Source: Prosthecobacter algae (GTDB lineage: Bacteria > Verrucomicrobiota > Verrucomicrobiia > Verrucomicrobiales > Verrucomicrobiaceae). From it: 64,000 bases of DNA. The stretch lies in assembly GCF_039542385.1 (NCBI RefSeq), contig NZ_BAABIA010000001.1, forward strand, positions 496,001 through 560,000, read 5' to 3'. A program made the translations under genes and the position numbers. Shown here piece by piece: positions 46,228 through 53,870 of the stretch. The notes beneath the pieces were generated by a model. That model searched no databases, had not been told where the DNA came from, and worked only from the letters and a program-made list of their open reading frames with translations. Numbering within the stretch: position 1 is the stretch's first letter; each line of letters begins with the position of its first letter.

Positions 46228-47574
46228 ATGAAAGCGAAGCCTGCCGTCTTTTTTGCGAAGCATCCTCGTTTGGCCCTCACGGCCATGATGCTCACTCTTT
46301 CTCTGGCGCAGGCTCAGGGGCAATCGGCTCCGGGAGCTGTGCAGCAGCCCTACTATCGGCAGCCAGGTTCGGCCTATGTACCGCCAGGCACCACCGCCCG
46401 TGCGCCCCAGACGCGCCCTTCCGCCCCGGCTGCTGCGCCGCAAGGCTACCAGCCAGGATATGGTACCCCGCCCAGCTACAAGCCGCCGACGGTCAAAGGC
46501 AGCACCACTGCCCGGCCCAAGGTTCCGGTGCTGCCATCCAGCAAATCCAAACCCGTGAGTCTGGAATCCAAAGTCGCACGGCTGGAAAAAAATGATGCGA
46601 ATCAGGACCGCCGTCTTCATAGCCTGGAGCGTGGCACCGCAAGCCCCACCATTGAGGGAGGCAGCAGCTATGCGCCCGATACGGGCAAACTCTACACGGT
46701 ACGTCCTGGCGACACGCTGTGGCGCATCGCGGACAAGCACAGCACGAGCATCAATGCCCTCAAATCGGCCAATCGCCTTTCGGGTGAGACGATTGCGGTG
46801 GGGCAGACCTTGAGGATTCCTGGTCATGGCAGCGCGCCTGCCGAGGTGCGGGAGAGCGGTAGCCATGTGGTGCGGCCTGGAGACACCTTTTCCCGGATTG
46901 CCCAGGCCAATGGGGTGACTCAGGATGCACTGGCCCGGGCGAATCCTTCGGCCTATCCAGACCGTCTGCTGGTGGGTGAAAAGCTGATCATCCCTGGCAA
47001 GTCGGCCAGCCCGGCCACTCGTTCGTCTGGCACCAACAACCCAGCCCCGGTTTCTTCCTCACGCTACCATGTGGTGAAAAAGGGTGAGAGTCTGGGAGCA
47101 ATTGCCAAAATGCACGGCATCCCCACCGCCACGGTCGCCTCGGCCAACAAGCTGAAGAATGCCAACATGATCGAGCCCGGCCAGCGGCTGGTCATTCCGG
47201 GAGGCTCTGCCACCCGACCTGCGGCTCCTGCACCCATGTTCCCATCGGCGGACTCAGACACCACGCCCCTTCCGGGTGCAGGTTTGATGGCCGAAGCTCC
47301 GGCACCTGCACCAGCGCCACCTCCGCTGGCTTCCAATCTGGCGGCGGCCCCAGCCTATGAGCCGCTGCCCAAGGCGGCCCCACCCACCAGCAGCAACCGG
47401 CGCGGCATCGTGGCCTATCGTCTGGAGCGTGGTGACGACATCAACACGGTGGCGGCCTTGTTTAACACGACGCCGGAAAAGATCCGCGAGATGAACAAGC
47501 TGCCAGCCGACCGCAAGCTGAAGGAAGGTGAGGAAGTGGTGGTTCCTTCGCTCGGGGCCGTGTCTCTGAATTGA
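46228..47574 (+). CDS. Multi-LysM peptidoglycan-binding protein
   Basis: A 448-aa exported protein with four LysM modules at about residues 155-198, 211-257, 279-325 and 396-442 (for example 'YTVRPGDTLWRIADKHST' and 'YHVVKKGESLGAIAKMHG'), joined by Pro/Ala/Ser linkers. A short coiled-coil segment near residue 110 and a signal peptide (residues 1-31, ending LAQAQG) precede them. LysM modules bind GlcNAc-rich glycans, so it probably sits in the murein layer and may recruit or regulate the divergently encoded amidase. Confidence 0.9.
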   Translation: MKAKPAVFFAKHPRLALTAMMLTLSLAQAQGQSAPGAVQQPYYRQPGSAYVPPGTTARAPQTRPSAPAAAPQGYQPGYGTPPSYKPPTVKGSTTARPKVPVLPSSKSKPVSLESKVARLEKNDANQDRRLHSLERGTASPTIEGGSSYAPDTGKLYTVRPGDTLWRIADKHSTSINALKSANRLSGETIAVGQTLRIPGHGSAPAEVRESGSHVVRPGDTFSRIAQANGVTQDALARANPSAYPDRLLVGEKLIIPGKSASPATRSSGTNNPAPVSSSRYHVVKKGESLGAIAKMHGIPTATVASANKLKNANMIEPGQRLVIPGGSATRPAAPAPMFPSADSDTTPLPGAGLMAEAPAPAPAPPPLASNLAAAPAYEPLPKAAPPTSSNRRGIVAYRLERGDDINTVAALFNTTPEKIREMNKLPADRKLKEGEEVVVPSLGAVSLN

Positions 47575-47604
47575 CGTGGCGCTGCACCGGGCCAAGGTGA
47601 GGGC

Positions 47605-48786
47605 ATGTCCCGCATCGGTACCCCTCTTTCCTCCACGGCAACGAAAGTCATGCTCCTAGGCTCAGGCGAGCTGGGCAAAGAAGTCGTCATCGAACTGCAA
47701 CGTCTCGGCTGCGAAGTCATCGCGGTGGACCGCTATGCCAATGCGCCGGCCATGCAGGTGGCCCACCGTAGCCACGTGATCTCCATGCTGGATGGCGAGG
47801 CGCTGCGCCGCCTCATCGAGGTGGAAAAGCCGAACTACATCGTCCCGGAGATCGAAGCCATCGCCACGGATACGCTGGTGGAACTGGAAAACGAGGGTTT
47901 CACCATCGTCCCCACGGCCCGGGCCGCCAAGCTGACGATGAACCGCGAGGGCATCCGCCGCCTGGCTGCGGAAGAGCTGGGGCTGAAAAGCTCCCCCTAC
48001 ATCTTTGCCCAGACTGAGGAGGAATTCCGCGCCGCCATTGCTGAAATCGGCATGCCCTGCGTGGTGAAACCCATCATGTCCTCTTCCGGCAAGGGCCAGA
48101 GTGTGGTGAAGACGGAGGCGGACATTGCCCATTCCTGGCAGTATGCGCAGGAAGGAGGCCGAGCCGGCAAGGGCAAGGTCATCGTCGAGGGCTTTGTGGA
48201 TTTTGACTATGAAATCACCATGCTGACGGTGCGCCATGCCGGGGGCACCTCCTTCTGCGCGCCTGTGGGGCATACCCAGATCAAGGGGGACTATCGCGAG
48301 TCCTGGCAGCCACATGCCATGAGTGCCAAGGCGCTGGCGGCGGCGGAGCACATGGCGGGAGCGATTACGGAGGCTCTGGGTGGCCGGGGGCTCTTCGGCG
48401 TGGAGCTTTTCATCAAAGGCGATGATGTTATCTTCAGCGAAGTTTCACCCCGCCCGCATGACACCGGACTGGTGACGCTGATCTCGCAGGATCTTTCGGA
48501 GTTTGCCCTGCATGTGCGGGCCATTCTGGGCCTGCCGATTCCGAACATCCATCAGCATGGCCCCAGCGCGAGCTGTGCGGTGCTGGTGGAAGGCGATTCC
48601 ACCCAGGTCCAGTTCGGTTCGTTGGACAAAGTCCTTTCTGAGCCTGACACGCAGTTGCGCCTGTTTGGCAAGCCCACCGTCAGCGGCCAGCGTCGCATGG
48701 CGGTGACGCTGGCCCGTGGGGCCGATGTGGATGAAGCCCGCGCTAAGGCCCACCGTGCGGCCCAGGCCATGGACATCCGGTTGTAA
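47605..48786 (+). CDS. purT: Formate-dependent phosphoribosylglycinamide formyltransferase
   Basis: An ATP-grasp enzyme of purine biosynthesis that uses formate directly, independent of the folate route. The 393-aa protein aligns with PurT: '[20 protein letters not shown]', '[20 protein letters not shown]', '[20 protein letters not shown]' and '[20 protein letters not shown]'. It is complete, with no operon partner here. Confidence 0.95.
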   Translation: MSRIGTPLSSTATKVMLLGSGELGKEVVIELQRLGCEVIAVDRYANAPAMQVAHRSHVISMLDGEALRRLIEVEKPNYIVPEIEAIATDTLVELENEGFTIVPTARAAKLTMNREGIRRLAAEELGLKSSPYIFAQTEEEFRAAIAEIGMPCVVKPIMSSSGKGQSVVKTEADIAHSWQYAQEGGRAGKGKVIVEGFVDFDYEITMLTVRHAGGTSFCAPVGHTQIKGDYRESWQPHAMSAKALAAAEHMAGAITEALGGRGLFGVELFIKGDDVIFSEVSPRPHDTGLVTLISQDLSEFALHVRAILGLPIPNIHQHGPSASCAVLVEGDSTQVQFGSLDKVLSEPDTQLRLFGKPTVSGQRRMAVTLARGADVDEARAKAHRAAQAMDIRL

Positions 48787-48813
48787 GGCCGGAGTCCGTT
48801 GAGGCGGTCCGGG

Positions 48814-49278
48814 TCAGAACTGCACGACCTTCGTTTCGGCGAAGTCGTCGTGCAGGGTGTTGCGGCCTGGACGGAAGATGCACAGGGCATCTGCGAGGAC
48901 CACGATCCAGCCGATATAAGGCACGGCACCGACGATCCACACCGGCAGCAGTCGGCGGGTGACGATGTGCATACGATCCACCGGGCTGCCGTCTCGGCGG
49001 ACGATCTTCAACTTGAGCAGTTTTTTTCCAATGGTCTGGCCATTCTGCAGGTGCTGCCAGTTGATGGCCACGAGGGCAGCGCCTAACAAGAGATTCATTA
49101 AAAATTGCGGGAGGTTGCCCCAAGTCAGCAAATTTAAAATGAGCACGGCAACGACGGCAATGAGCACGTCAATGATCTGGGCTCCTAAACGGACCCATTG
49201 GGAGGCTAGTGGCAGTGCCACCGTGGAGGTGGCTTTATAGGGCTCCTGTGGGTCGGGGATGGGTGGTGGTTCGCTCAT
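48814..49278 (-). CDS. RDD family membrane protein
   Basis: A 154-aa protein with three or four hydrophobic segments. The family motifs are 'RLGAQIIDVLIAVVAVLIL' at the first helix and 'NGQTIGKKLLKLKIVRRDGS' (Gly-Gln-Thr-x-Gly-Lys loop). RDD proteins are small inner-membrane proteins, some implicated in Na+/H+ antiport; a specific role is not supported. It is convergent with purT and divergent from the adaptor gene. Confidence 0.82.
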   Translation of the reverse strand: MSEPPPIPDPQEPYKATSTVALPLASQWVRLGAQIIDVLIAVVAVLILNLLTWGNLPQFLMNLLLGAALVAINWQHLQNGQTIGKKLLKLKIVRRDGSPVDRMHIVTRRLLPVWIVGAVPYIGWIVVLADALCIFRPGRNTLHDDFAETKVVQF

Positions 49279-49447
49279 AAGATCCGGATTTGAATGTTAC
49301 TGGACGGCTAACCTGAAGGTGAACCACCCATAAGGAGGCGCACCTTTCGGGCCAGGGCTATGAAATGTGGGAAGCTTTGACAAGATCTGATATCCCGTTT
49401 CACGAGGAAGGTTGCTGCAAAGCTTTTGAGAAGTAGAATGCAGGCGA

Positions 49448-50182
49448 ATGCCACGCCTCCTTCGTCACCTGCCTGTTGCCATCTTTGCGGTTATGCTCAG
49501 CGTGGCCATGACGCAGGCTGGGGTGGTGCCGGGGCTGATTCTGCCGCTGCATGAGGTGAAGATGGGCACGCCTGTGGAAGGGCTGGTGAAAGAGGTGCTG
49601 GTGGACGAGGGGGACACCGTCGAGTCCGGCCAGCCTCTGGTGCGGCTGGTGGATGACCTGGAAAAGCTGGATGTGGAGCGCGCTGAAAAGGTGCTGGAAA
49701 AAGCGAAGTTCGACCACGAGGCGGCCCAGAAGCTCCTCAAGGAAAACATTGGAACCCGGGAGGAGGCGCTGAGAAAAAGCATCGAGCATGATCTTGCTCG
49801 CATTCAACGGGATGCAGCCGTGGTGAGGGTGGAGCAGAAAACGCTGAAGGCCCCCCTGCAAGGTGTGGTCGTCAGCCGTGGCAAGGAGCCTGGTGAAGCG
49901 GTACAACTGCATGAGGTGCTGCTGGAGGTGGTGCACATCCGGCAGGTGGAGGCGCAGTTTTACCTGGAGCCTGCGCAGGCGCAAAAGGTGAAGAGCGGAG
50001 ACAAGAAGAAGCTCCGTATTCCCTCCCTGCCGGAGCCTCGGGAGATCGAGGGTGAGGTGGTTTTTCTGGACCCTCGCATGGATGCGGAAAGCGGGCTCTA
50101 TCGCGTCAAGCTACGCGTGGACAATGCGGACCTGCGGCTGAAGGCCGGCATGAGGGTGGAAGCTGAATTTGCCCAACCTTAA
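49448..50182 (+). CDS. HlyD/RND-type periplasmic adaptor protein
   Basis: A 244-aa exported protein. A signal peptide (residues 1-25, 'AVMLSVAMTQAG') precedes a lipoyl-type hairpin domain 'GLVKEVLVDEGDTVESGQPL', then a short coiled coil and a beta-barrel ('TLKAPLQGVVVSRGKEPGE'). It is small for the family. It lies two nucleotides upstream of the S2P-like gene, so it likely forms a complex with that protein rather than with an RND pump, since no pump or TolC is nearby. Confidence 0.82.
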   Translation: MPRLLRHLPVAIFAVMLSVAMTQAGVVPGLILPLHEVKMGTPVEGLVKEVLVDEGDTVESGQPLVRLVDDLEKLDVERAEKVLEKAKFDHEAAQKLLKENIGTREEALRKSIEHDLARIQRDAAVVRVEQKTLKAPLQGVVVSRGKEPGEAVQLHEVLLEVVHIRQVEAQFYLEPAQAQKVKSGDKKKLRIPSLPEPREIEGEVVFLDPRMDAESGLYRVKLRVDNADLRLKAGMRVEAEFAQP

Positions 50183-50184
50183 GC

Positions 50185-52386
50185 ATGACTGCTGCGCTTG
50201 CCATCACGGAGGTCACCGGGGAGGCCGCGCCGCCGGTGGATGCCATGGTGCCTTCCGCACTGAGGTCGGATCTCGCCATCAGCCACCAGCTCTTTGAGGG
50301 GCGGGCCTTTGCCATCATCAAGGATCCGCTGTCGTTGAAATACTTCCGGTTACCTGCAGAGGACTATGCGCTGGCTGCGCTGTTTGATGGGACTCGTAGT
50401 GTGAAAGAGATCCGCGAGGCCTTTCTCCGGTCGCATCCACATGCCGGGCTGGCGGATGGACCGCAGGCGATCACCACTCGCATTGTGGCCTTTGCCAATG
50501 AGCTGCTGACAGCGGGATTTCTGGAGGCCACGGGGGCGGGAGCACGCCGTCAATTGGAACTGAAAAGGCTGCGGCACAAGCCTGCGACTCCCTGGGGCCT
50601 GTTCATGAAGGCTCTCTTCCTGAAGATTCCGCTGTGGGATCCGGATGCGCTGCTGATCCGGCTGGAGCGACCGCTGCGCTGGCTGTGGTCTTGGGCAGGT
50701 TTTGCCATCAGCCTGGTGATCCTGTTGGCAGGCACGGCGGTGTTTGCGGTCAATTTCCCCCGGATTGCGCCCTCCCTGAATGACTTTCTGTCGCTGCCCA
50801 ACTTGGCGTTGGTATGGGTGCTGACGATTGCGGTGAAAGTGATCCATGAATTTGGCCACGGCCTCACCTGCAAGCACTACGGCGGCGAGGTGCATGAGAT
50901 GGGGGCGATGGTCATCGTCTTTAGCCCCTTTTTGTATGCGGATGTCACCGACAGCTACCTGTTCCCGAAACGGCGGCACCGCATCCTAGTGGCGGCGGCC
51001 GGCATTTACATTGAACTGATCATCGCGGCGGTGGCGACTCTGCTATGGGCGGTTTCCCAGCCAGGGCCCACCCAGCAGCTTCTCTTCAACCTCATGCTGA
51101 TCACCAGTGTGTGGACGGTGCTTTTCAATGCGAATCCGCTCATGAAGTTCGATGGCTACTACATGCTCACGGACATCCTCGGTGTGCCGAATTTGCGAGC
51201 GAAGGCGCAGATGTGCGTGAGTGATTTATTCCGCCGCTGGATCTTTGGCGGGGGCACACCGCCGCAGGTGGAAAGACTGCTGCCACGGCGAAATCGCGGC
51301 TGGTTTGTGTTGTATAGCCTCGCGGCCCAGCTCTACATGCTGCAGATCACTCTGGGCATCGCGATGATCTTCCATTACCTGCTGGAGCCTTATGGCCTGG
51401 GCTGGCTGGGAGATGCCATCGGTGCCGGGGCGCTGGTATCGATGTTGATTGTTCCTGTGAGTACGTTTTTCAAAAGCCAGTTCGCCAAGTCTGCCACCAC
51501 GGCGGGGGCTTGGCGGCGGCCTGCCTGGGTGCTGGGCGGCCTGCTGCTGCTCGGGGCGCTGGTGATGCTGCTGCCCTGGCAGATCACCGTGGAGCGGCCT
51601 GCAGTGCTGCTGCCGATGCAGGCTGGCTGGGTGCGTGCCGAGGTGCCGGGCCGGGTGGCGGAAGTGAAGGTAACGACGGGACAAGAAGTGAGGAAAGGTG
51701 ATCCCGTTGCCGTGCTGACCAATCTCCGCCTAACCAGCAATGTGGAGATCGCCAGGATGGAGGTGGAGCGGGCCCGACGGCAGGTGGATCTCACGCTGGG
51801 GGCTGCTGCACCGGCGTACTACCAGCAGGCAAAAGCCGGGCTGGCAGCCGCAGAGTTGGCGCTGAAGGAGGCGCAAAGCCTGGCCGAACGGTTGATCCTG
51901 CGTGCACCGGAATCCGGCATCGTTCTGACGCCGGATCTGGACCGGCTTGCGGCAGGTAGCCTGCGGCCTGGTGATGCCCTGTGTGAAATTGCCGCGCTCA
52001 GCCCGGCCCAAGTTTACATCCCGCTCAATGAACAGCAGGCGCGGCACATCCGCGCCGGCCAGAAGGTGGAGCTGCGGGTCGCGGCGATTTCAGGCCGCAC
52101 TTACAGCGGGCTGGTCACGGAAGATTTGAAGACGCCGCCCTCGGACGAACTGCCGCCCAACCTTATCGCCACCCTGGGCGGTGACATTGCCGCGCAGCCG
52201 GATGCTGAGGGGAAGCTGAAGCCTCTCGAAGTGACCTATGGGGTTCTTGTCAGTCTGCCCAATGAAGATGTCAGTCTGCGCCCTGGGATGACCGGGCGGG
52301 CACGCATTTACGGGGATCACCTCCAGGTGTGGCAGGTCCTTTGGATGAAGGTTCTGGACTTTGTGAGCCTGGACTATCGCCTGTGA
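50185..52386 (+). CDS. PqqD-like + site-2 protease (M50) + HlyD fusion membrane protein
   Basis: A 733-aa protein. Residues ~32-118 look like a PqqD-type winged helix ('LAALFDGTRSVKEIREAF'), the peptide-binding module of RiPP systems. Residues ~165-450 are a multi-spanning M50 metalloprotease with HEFGH (221-225) and the third ligand region 'NPLMKFDGYYMLTD' (317-330). Residues ~470-733 carry a HlyD-like hairpin with 'VPGRVAEVKVTTGQEVRKGD'. Metal ligands look intact. It probably handles or exports peptides together with the adjacent adaptor; no precursor peptide gene is evident. Confidence 0.82.
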   Translation: MTAALAITEVTGEAAPPVDAMVPSALRSDLAISHQLFEGRAFAIIKDPLSLKYFRLPAEDYALAALFDGTRSVKEIREAFLRSHPHAGLADGPQAITTRIVAFANELLTAGFLEATGAGARRQLELKRLRHKPATPWGLFMKALFLKIPLWDPDALLIRLERPLRWLWSWAGFAISLVILLAGTAVFAVNFPRIAPSLNDFLSLPNLALVWVLTIAVKVIHEFGHGLTCKHYGGEVHEMGAMVIVFSPFLYADVTDSYLFPKRRHRILVAAAGIYIELIIAAVATLLWAVSQPGPTQQLLFNLMLITSVWTVLFNANPLMKFDGYYMLTDILGVPNLRAKAQMCVSDLFRRWIFGGGTPPQVERLLPRRNRGWFVLYSLAAQLYMLQITLGIAMIFHYLLEPYGLGWLGDAIGAGALVSMLIVPVSTFFKSQFAKSATTAGAWRRPAWVLGGLLLLGALVMLLPWQITVERPAVLLPMQAGWVRAEVPGRVAEVKVTTGQEVRKGDPVAVLTNLRLTSNVEIARMEVERARRQVDLTLGAAAPAYYQQAKAGLAAAELALKEAQSLAERLILRAPESGIVLTPDLDRLAAGSLRPGDALCEIAALSPAQVYIPLNEQQARHIRAGQKVELRVAAISGRTYSGLVTEDLKTPPSDELPPNLIATLGGDIAAQPDAEGKLKPLEVTYGVLVSLPNEDVSLRPGMTGRARIYGDHLQVWQVLWMKVLDFVSLDYRL

Positions 52387-52428
52387 TGGGCAATTCTCTG
52401 CGATGAAGTATCGTTGATTAGCCGTTGC

Positions 52429-53850
52429 TCAAAGTTGCCGCAGCAGTTCCTGCTGGCGGCGATCATCATCGGTCAGGGATTTCACAGGCAAGGCAGCATA
52501 AGCGCGCAGGGCCAGCGAGGGTTGGCGGTCATCGACATGGGCCTGGATGAGGCGGCGAAGGGCGGCAACATCGCGGGGGAACCGACGCAGAAAATCCTGC
52601 CACAGAATGGCGGTGGAGCCAGGCGTCTGGCTGACCGTGGCGGCGAGCGCAGCGGCGTAATGAAGGGCGCGGTCTGCGGGGGCAGCGCGCAGCCGGACTG
52701 CGAGCACTTTTTTGGCCAGCGGAACTGTTTGCGCCAGTTGCAGGACGGTGAGCTGAGTGTCTGCCTGCAACAGGGCGGTGGCGAGGGCCTGTTCTGCCTC
52801 GGCTTTCATGGGCGCTGTGGAGGCCAGGGCACAGAGACGGTTCAGCGCGGTGGGCACGCGGGCAGCCGCCAGCCGCAGATACCCTGCAAAGGCCGTGGAG
52901 CCTGGCTGTTCCTCATCACAAATGGTGGCATGGGCGGAAAGCCAGCGCAGGTAGTCCGGGTTCACAGGAGAGCCGGAAGCCAGCTTAGTAGCAGGCACGG
53001 AATGTTCAGGAAAGGTCTGCAAATGACGTTCCAGGATGGCCAGCAGGCGTGAGCCCTGATGAGCCCGGCGGGCGGCCAGAAAGGCGCGGTCCAGGGCGCG
53101 TTCCGGATAAGGCGCCTGCCCGGTAAGATGGCTGAGCTGGAGCGACAAAGCCTCAGCGGTGAGGTCGGTATCGAGCATGAGTTCCAGTTCCAGATCACGC
53201 GCCTGTTCGAGGGTCGGGTCATTCGGGGAGGCTGACCGGCGGTTGATCCAGGTGGTGAGCGCATGCAGGGCAGGGGCCGGGCGGCGGGTGCTGCGGCAGG
53301 CCAGGCAGAGCTGCTGCACGGTCTCCCAGGTGGCAGTGGGCAGCTCGCAGGCACGTCCCAGAATGGTGGCGGCATCGGCGGCATCTCCCTGTGACAGGGC
53401 GCGACGGGCGAGACTTTCCAGGGCATCCTGGCGGGCTTCATCTCGGAGACGGTCACCAGAAGCGGCGATCATCAGGTGGGCCTCCATGAGATCCATGGGA
53501 TGGTTGTGGGCTAACAAAGTTTGCAACAGGGACTCTCCCCATTCAGGGCCTAGTTTGGCCACAGGGGCGGGCTGGACGGTGAGTTGCCGTACCTTCGTCA
53601 GCGGTGGCTGGTCCACCCAGGCAGAGAGCGCCTGCAACTGGTCTTCAGGCATCCTGACGAGGCGGATCAGGGCGGGCATGGCGGTGTCCTTGGGCGCTTT
53701 GGCCAGATACGCGGCCATTTTGGCCTGCCTGTCCACATCCTCCGGGGCTGGCAAAGCGACCGTGGCAGGTGCGAAACGCCACACCCACACTCCCGCCAGG
53801 GTGGCGTAGAGCAGAAGCAGAAGACCAGCAGTGCGACGGGTGACTTTCAT
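52429..53850 (-). CDS. Membrane-anchored TPR-like protein
   Basis: A 473-aa protein with one N-terminal membrane helix ('LLLLLYATLAGVWVW') followed by an all-helical, alanine/leucine-rich body with spacing like tetratricopeptide repeats (for example 'LSQGDAADAATILGRACELP'). No enzymatic motif. It lies 20 nt downstream of the PelA-like gene in the same direction. TPR proteins of pel-type loci (PelB, PelE) are plausible relatives, but the beta-barrel domain of PelB is missing. This assignment is inference. Confidence 0.55.
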   Translation of the reverse strand: MKVTRRTAGLLLLLYATLAGVWVWRFAPATVALPAPEDVDRQAKMAAYLAKAPKDTAMPALIRLVRMPEDQLQALSAWVDQPPLTKVRQLTVQPAPVAKLGPEWGESLLQTLLAHNHPMDLMEAHLMIAASGDRLRDEARQDALESLARRALSQGDAADAATILGRACELPTATWETVQQLCLACRSTRRPAPALHALTTWINRRSASPNDPTLEQARDLELELMLDTDLTAEALSLQLSHLTGQAPYPERALDRAFLAARRAHQGSRLLAILERHLQTFPEHSVPATKLASGSPVNPDYLRWLSAHATICDEEQPGSTAFAGYLRLAAARVPTALNRLCALASTAPMKAEAEQALATALLQADTQLTVLQLAQTVPLAKKVLAVRLRAAPADRALHYAAALAATVSQTPGSTAILWQDFLRRFPRDVAALRRLIQAHVDDRQPSLALRAYAALPVKSLTDDDRRQQELLRQL

Positions 53851-53870
53851 GGCAGTGGACTAAAAAGGAT

